This document shows positions 20,614 to 20,712 of a stretch of 20,712 nucleotides of DNA, one piece after another. A program made the translations under genes and the position numbers. The notes under the pieces are model-generated. The model had not been told where the DNA came from. It saw nothing but the letters and a program-made list of their open reading frames with translations, and searched no databases. Where the stretch lies: positions 26,537-47,248 of the forward strand of contig VHZZ01002353.1 of assembly GCA_009801015.1 (NCBI GenBank), in the 5' to 3' direction. This DNA is from Silene noctiflora (Eukaryota; Streptophyta; Magnoliopsida; Caryophyllales; Caryophyllaceae). Numbering within the stretch: the first letter of the stretch is position 1; the number at the start of each line of letters is the position of its first letter.

Positions 20614-20655
20614 CATTGGCTTCCAAGGGAAGAAATTACAAGGAAATGCGGAATT

Positions 20656-20712
20656 CACTACTACAAAAACAAGCAACTACAACGGCCCTTTAACAACGCT
20701 TATTAACGAAAA
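20656..20712. mobile_element. Terminal end of a CACTA (En/Spm) DNA transposon, continues past the window
   Basis: The LTR alignment breaks exactly at CACTACTACAAAAACAAGC, the classic terminal inverted repeat form of plant CACTA elements. Short subterminal motifs follow, ACAACGG at 20679-20685 and AACAACGC at 20692-20699, as expected for transposase-binding repeats. The preceding ATT (20653-20655) is a candidate 3-bp target duplication. No transposase is in view, so autonomy cannot be judged. Confidence 0.85.

Larger units (their letters stand above)
6067..20655 (-). mobile_element. Athila-like Ty3/gypsy retrotransposon with both LTRs in view (5' LTR partial)
   Basis: Two direct copies of a long LTR (6067-7534 and 19508-20655, the latter interrupted) flank a minus-strand interior of about 12 kb. 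The interior carries a tRNA-Asp-like primer site, gag, Athila-type protease, RT, RNase H, integrase, an envelope-position ORF and a long non-coding 3' region. The protease style, the HHCC block, the gag block and the extra ORF all fit the Athila branch of plant Ty3/gypsy. The copy is broken, with well over ten interruptions. LTR divergence of roughly 8% by eye suggests a few million years at usual plant substitution rates. Confidence 0.9.
19508..20655 (-). repeat. 5' LTR of the Athila-like element (cut by the CACTA insertion)
   Basis: The inner edge reads GTTATCA on the element strand, just before the primer site. The sequence aligns with the left LTR (6067 to about 7115). By eye about 40-45 differences fall in the first 550 bp. 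The alignment stops at 20655, where a CACTA terminus begins; the equivalent of 7116-7534 lies outside the window. It contains an N at 20361 inside an 87-bp duplication. Confidence 0.88.

Overview
This window looks like repeat-dense plant nuclear DNA, most likely from a flowering plant. It is filled almost end to end by transposable elements, and I found no host gene, tRNA, rRNA or CRISPR array. The plant assignment rests on two Ty3/gypsy lineages known from plants (a Tekay/Del-type chromovirus and an Athila-type element), a tRNA-Asp type primer site, and a plant-style CACTA transposon end.

Positions 1-6066 (+ strand) hold the 3' part of a Tekay/Del-like chromovirus. In order they carry gag, protease, reverse transcriptase, RNase H, integrase, a C-terminal chromodomain, a polypurine tract and a complete 3' LTR of about 1.33 kb (4738-6066). 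Its 5' LTR lies outside the window. It is an old copy with roughly a dozen breaks.

Positions 6067-20655 (- strand) hold a large Athila-like element of about 14.6 kb. Read from right to left it has a 5' LTR (cut by the window's last element), a tRNA-Asp-like primer binding site (19487-19504), gag with a zinc knuckle and an asparagine/glutamine-rich repeat tail, an Athila-type protease, RT, RNase H, integrase, a spacer, and an ORF in the envelope position that resembles the plant ATHILA ORF-1 family. A non-coding 3' region of about 3 kb, a polypurine tract and a full 3' LTR (6067-7534) follow. It is also broken in many places. The two LTRs differ by roughly 8% by eye, suggesting an insertion a few million years old.

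Positions 20656-20712 are the first bases of a CACTA (En/Spm) DNA transposon inserted in the Athila 5' LTR, so it is the youngest layer. A single N at 20361 sits between two perfect 87-bp copies that are single in the other LTR, which is probably an assembly artefact.

The most unusual signal is a family of short GC-cored palindromes with consensus ACYCGGTCGRGT. It is clustered in the LTRs of both unrelated retroelements, in each case about 30-220 bp upstream of a clear TATA box, and occurs a third time inside the Athila element upstream of its envelope-position ORF.
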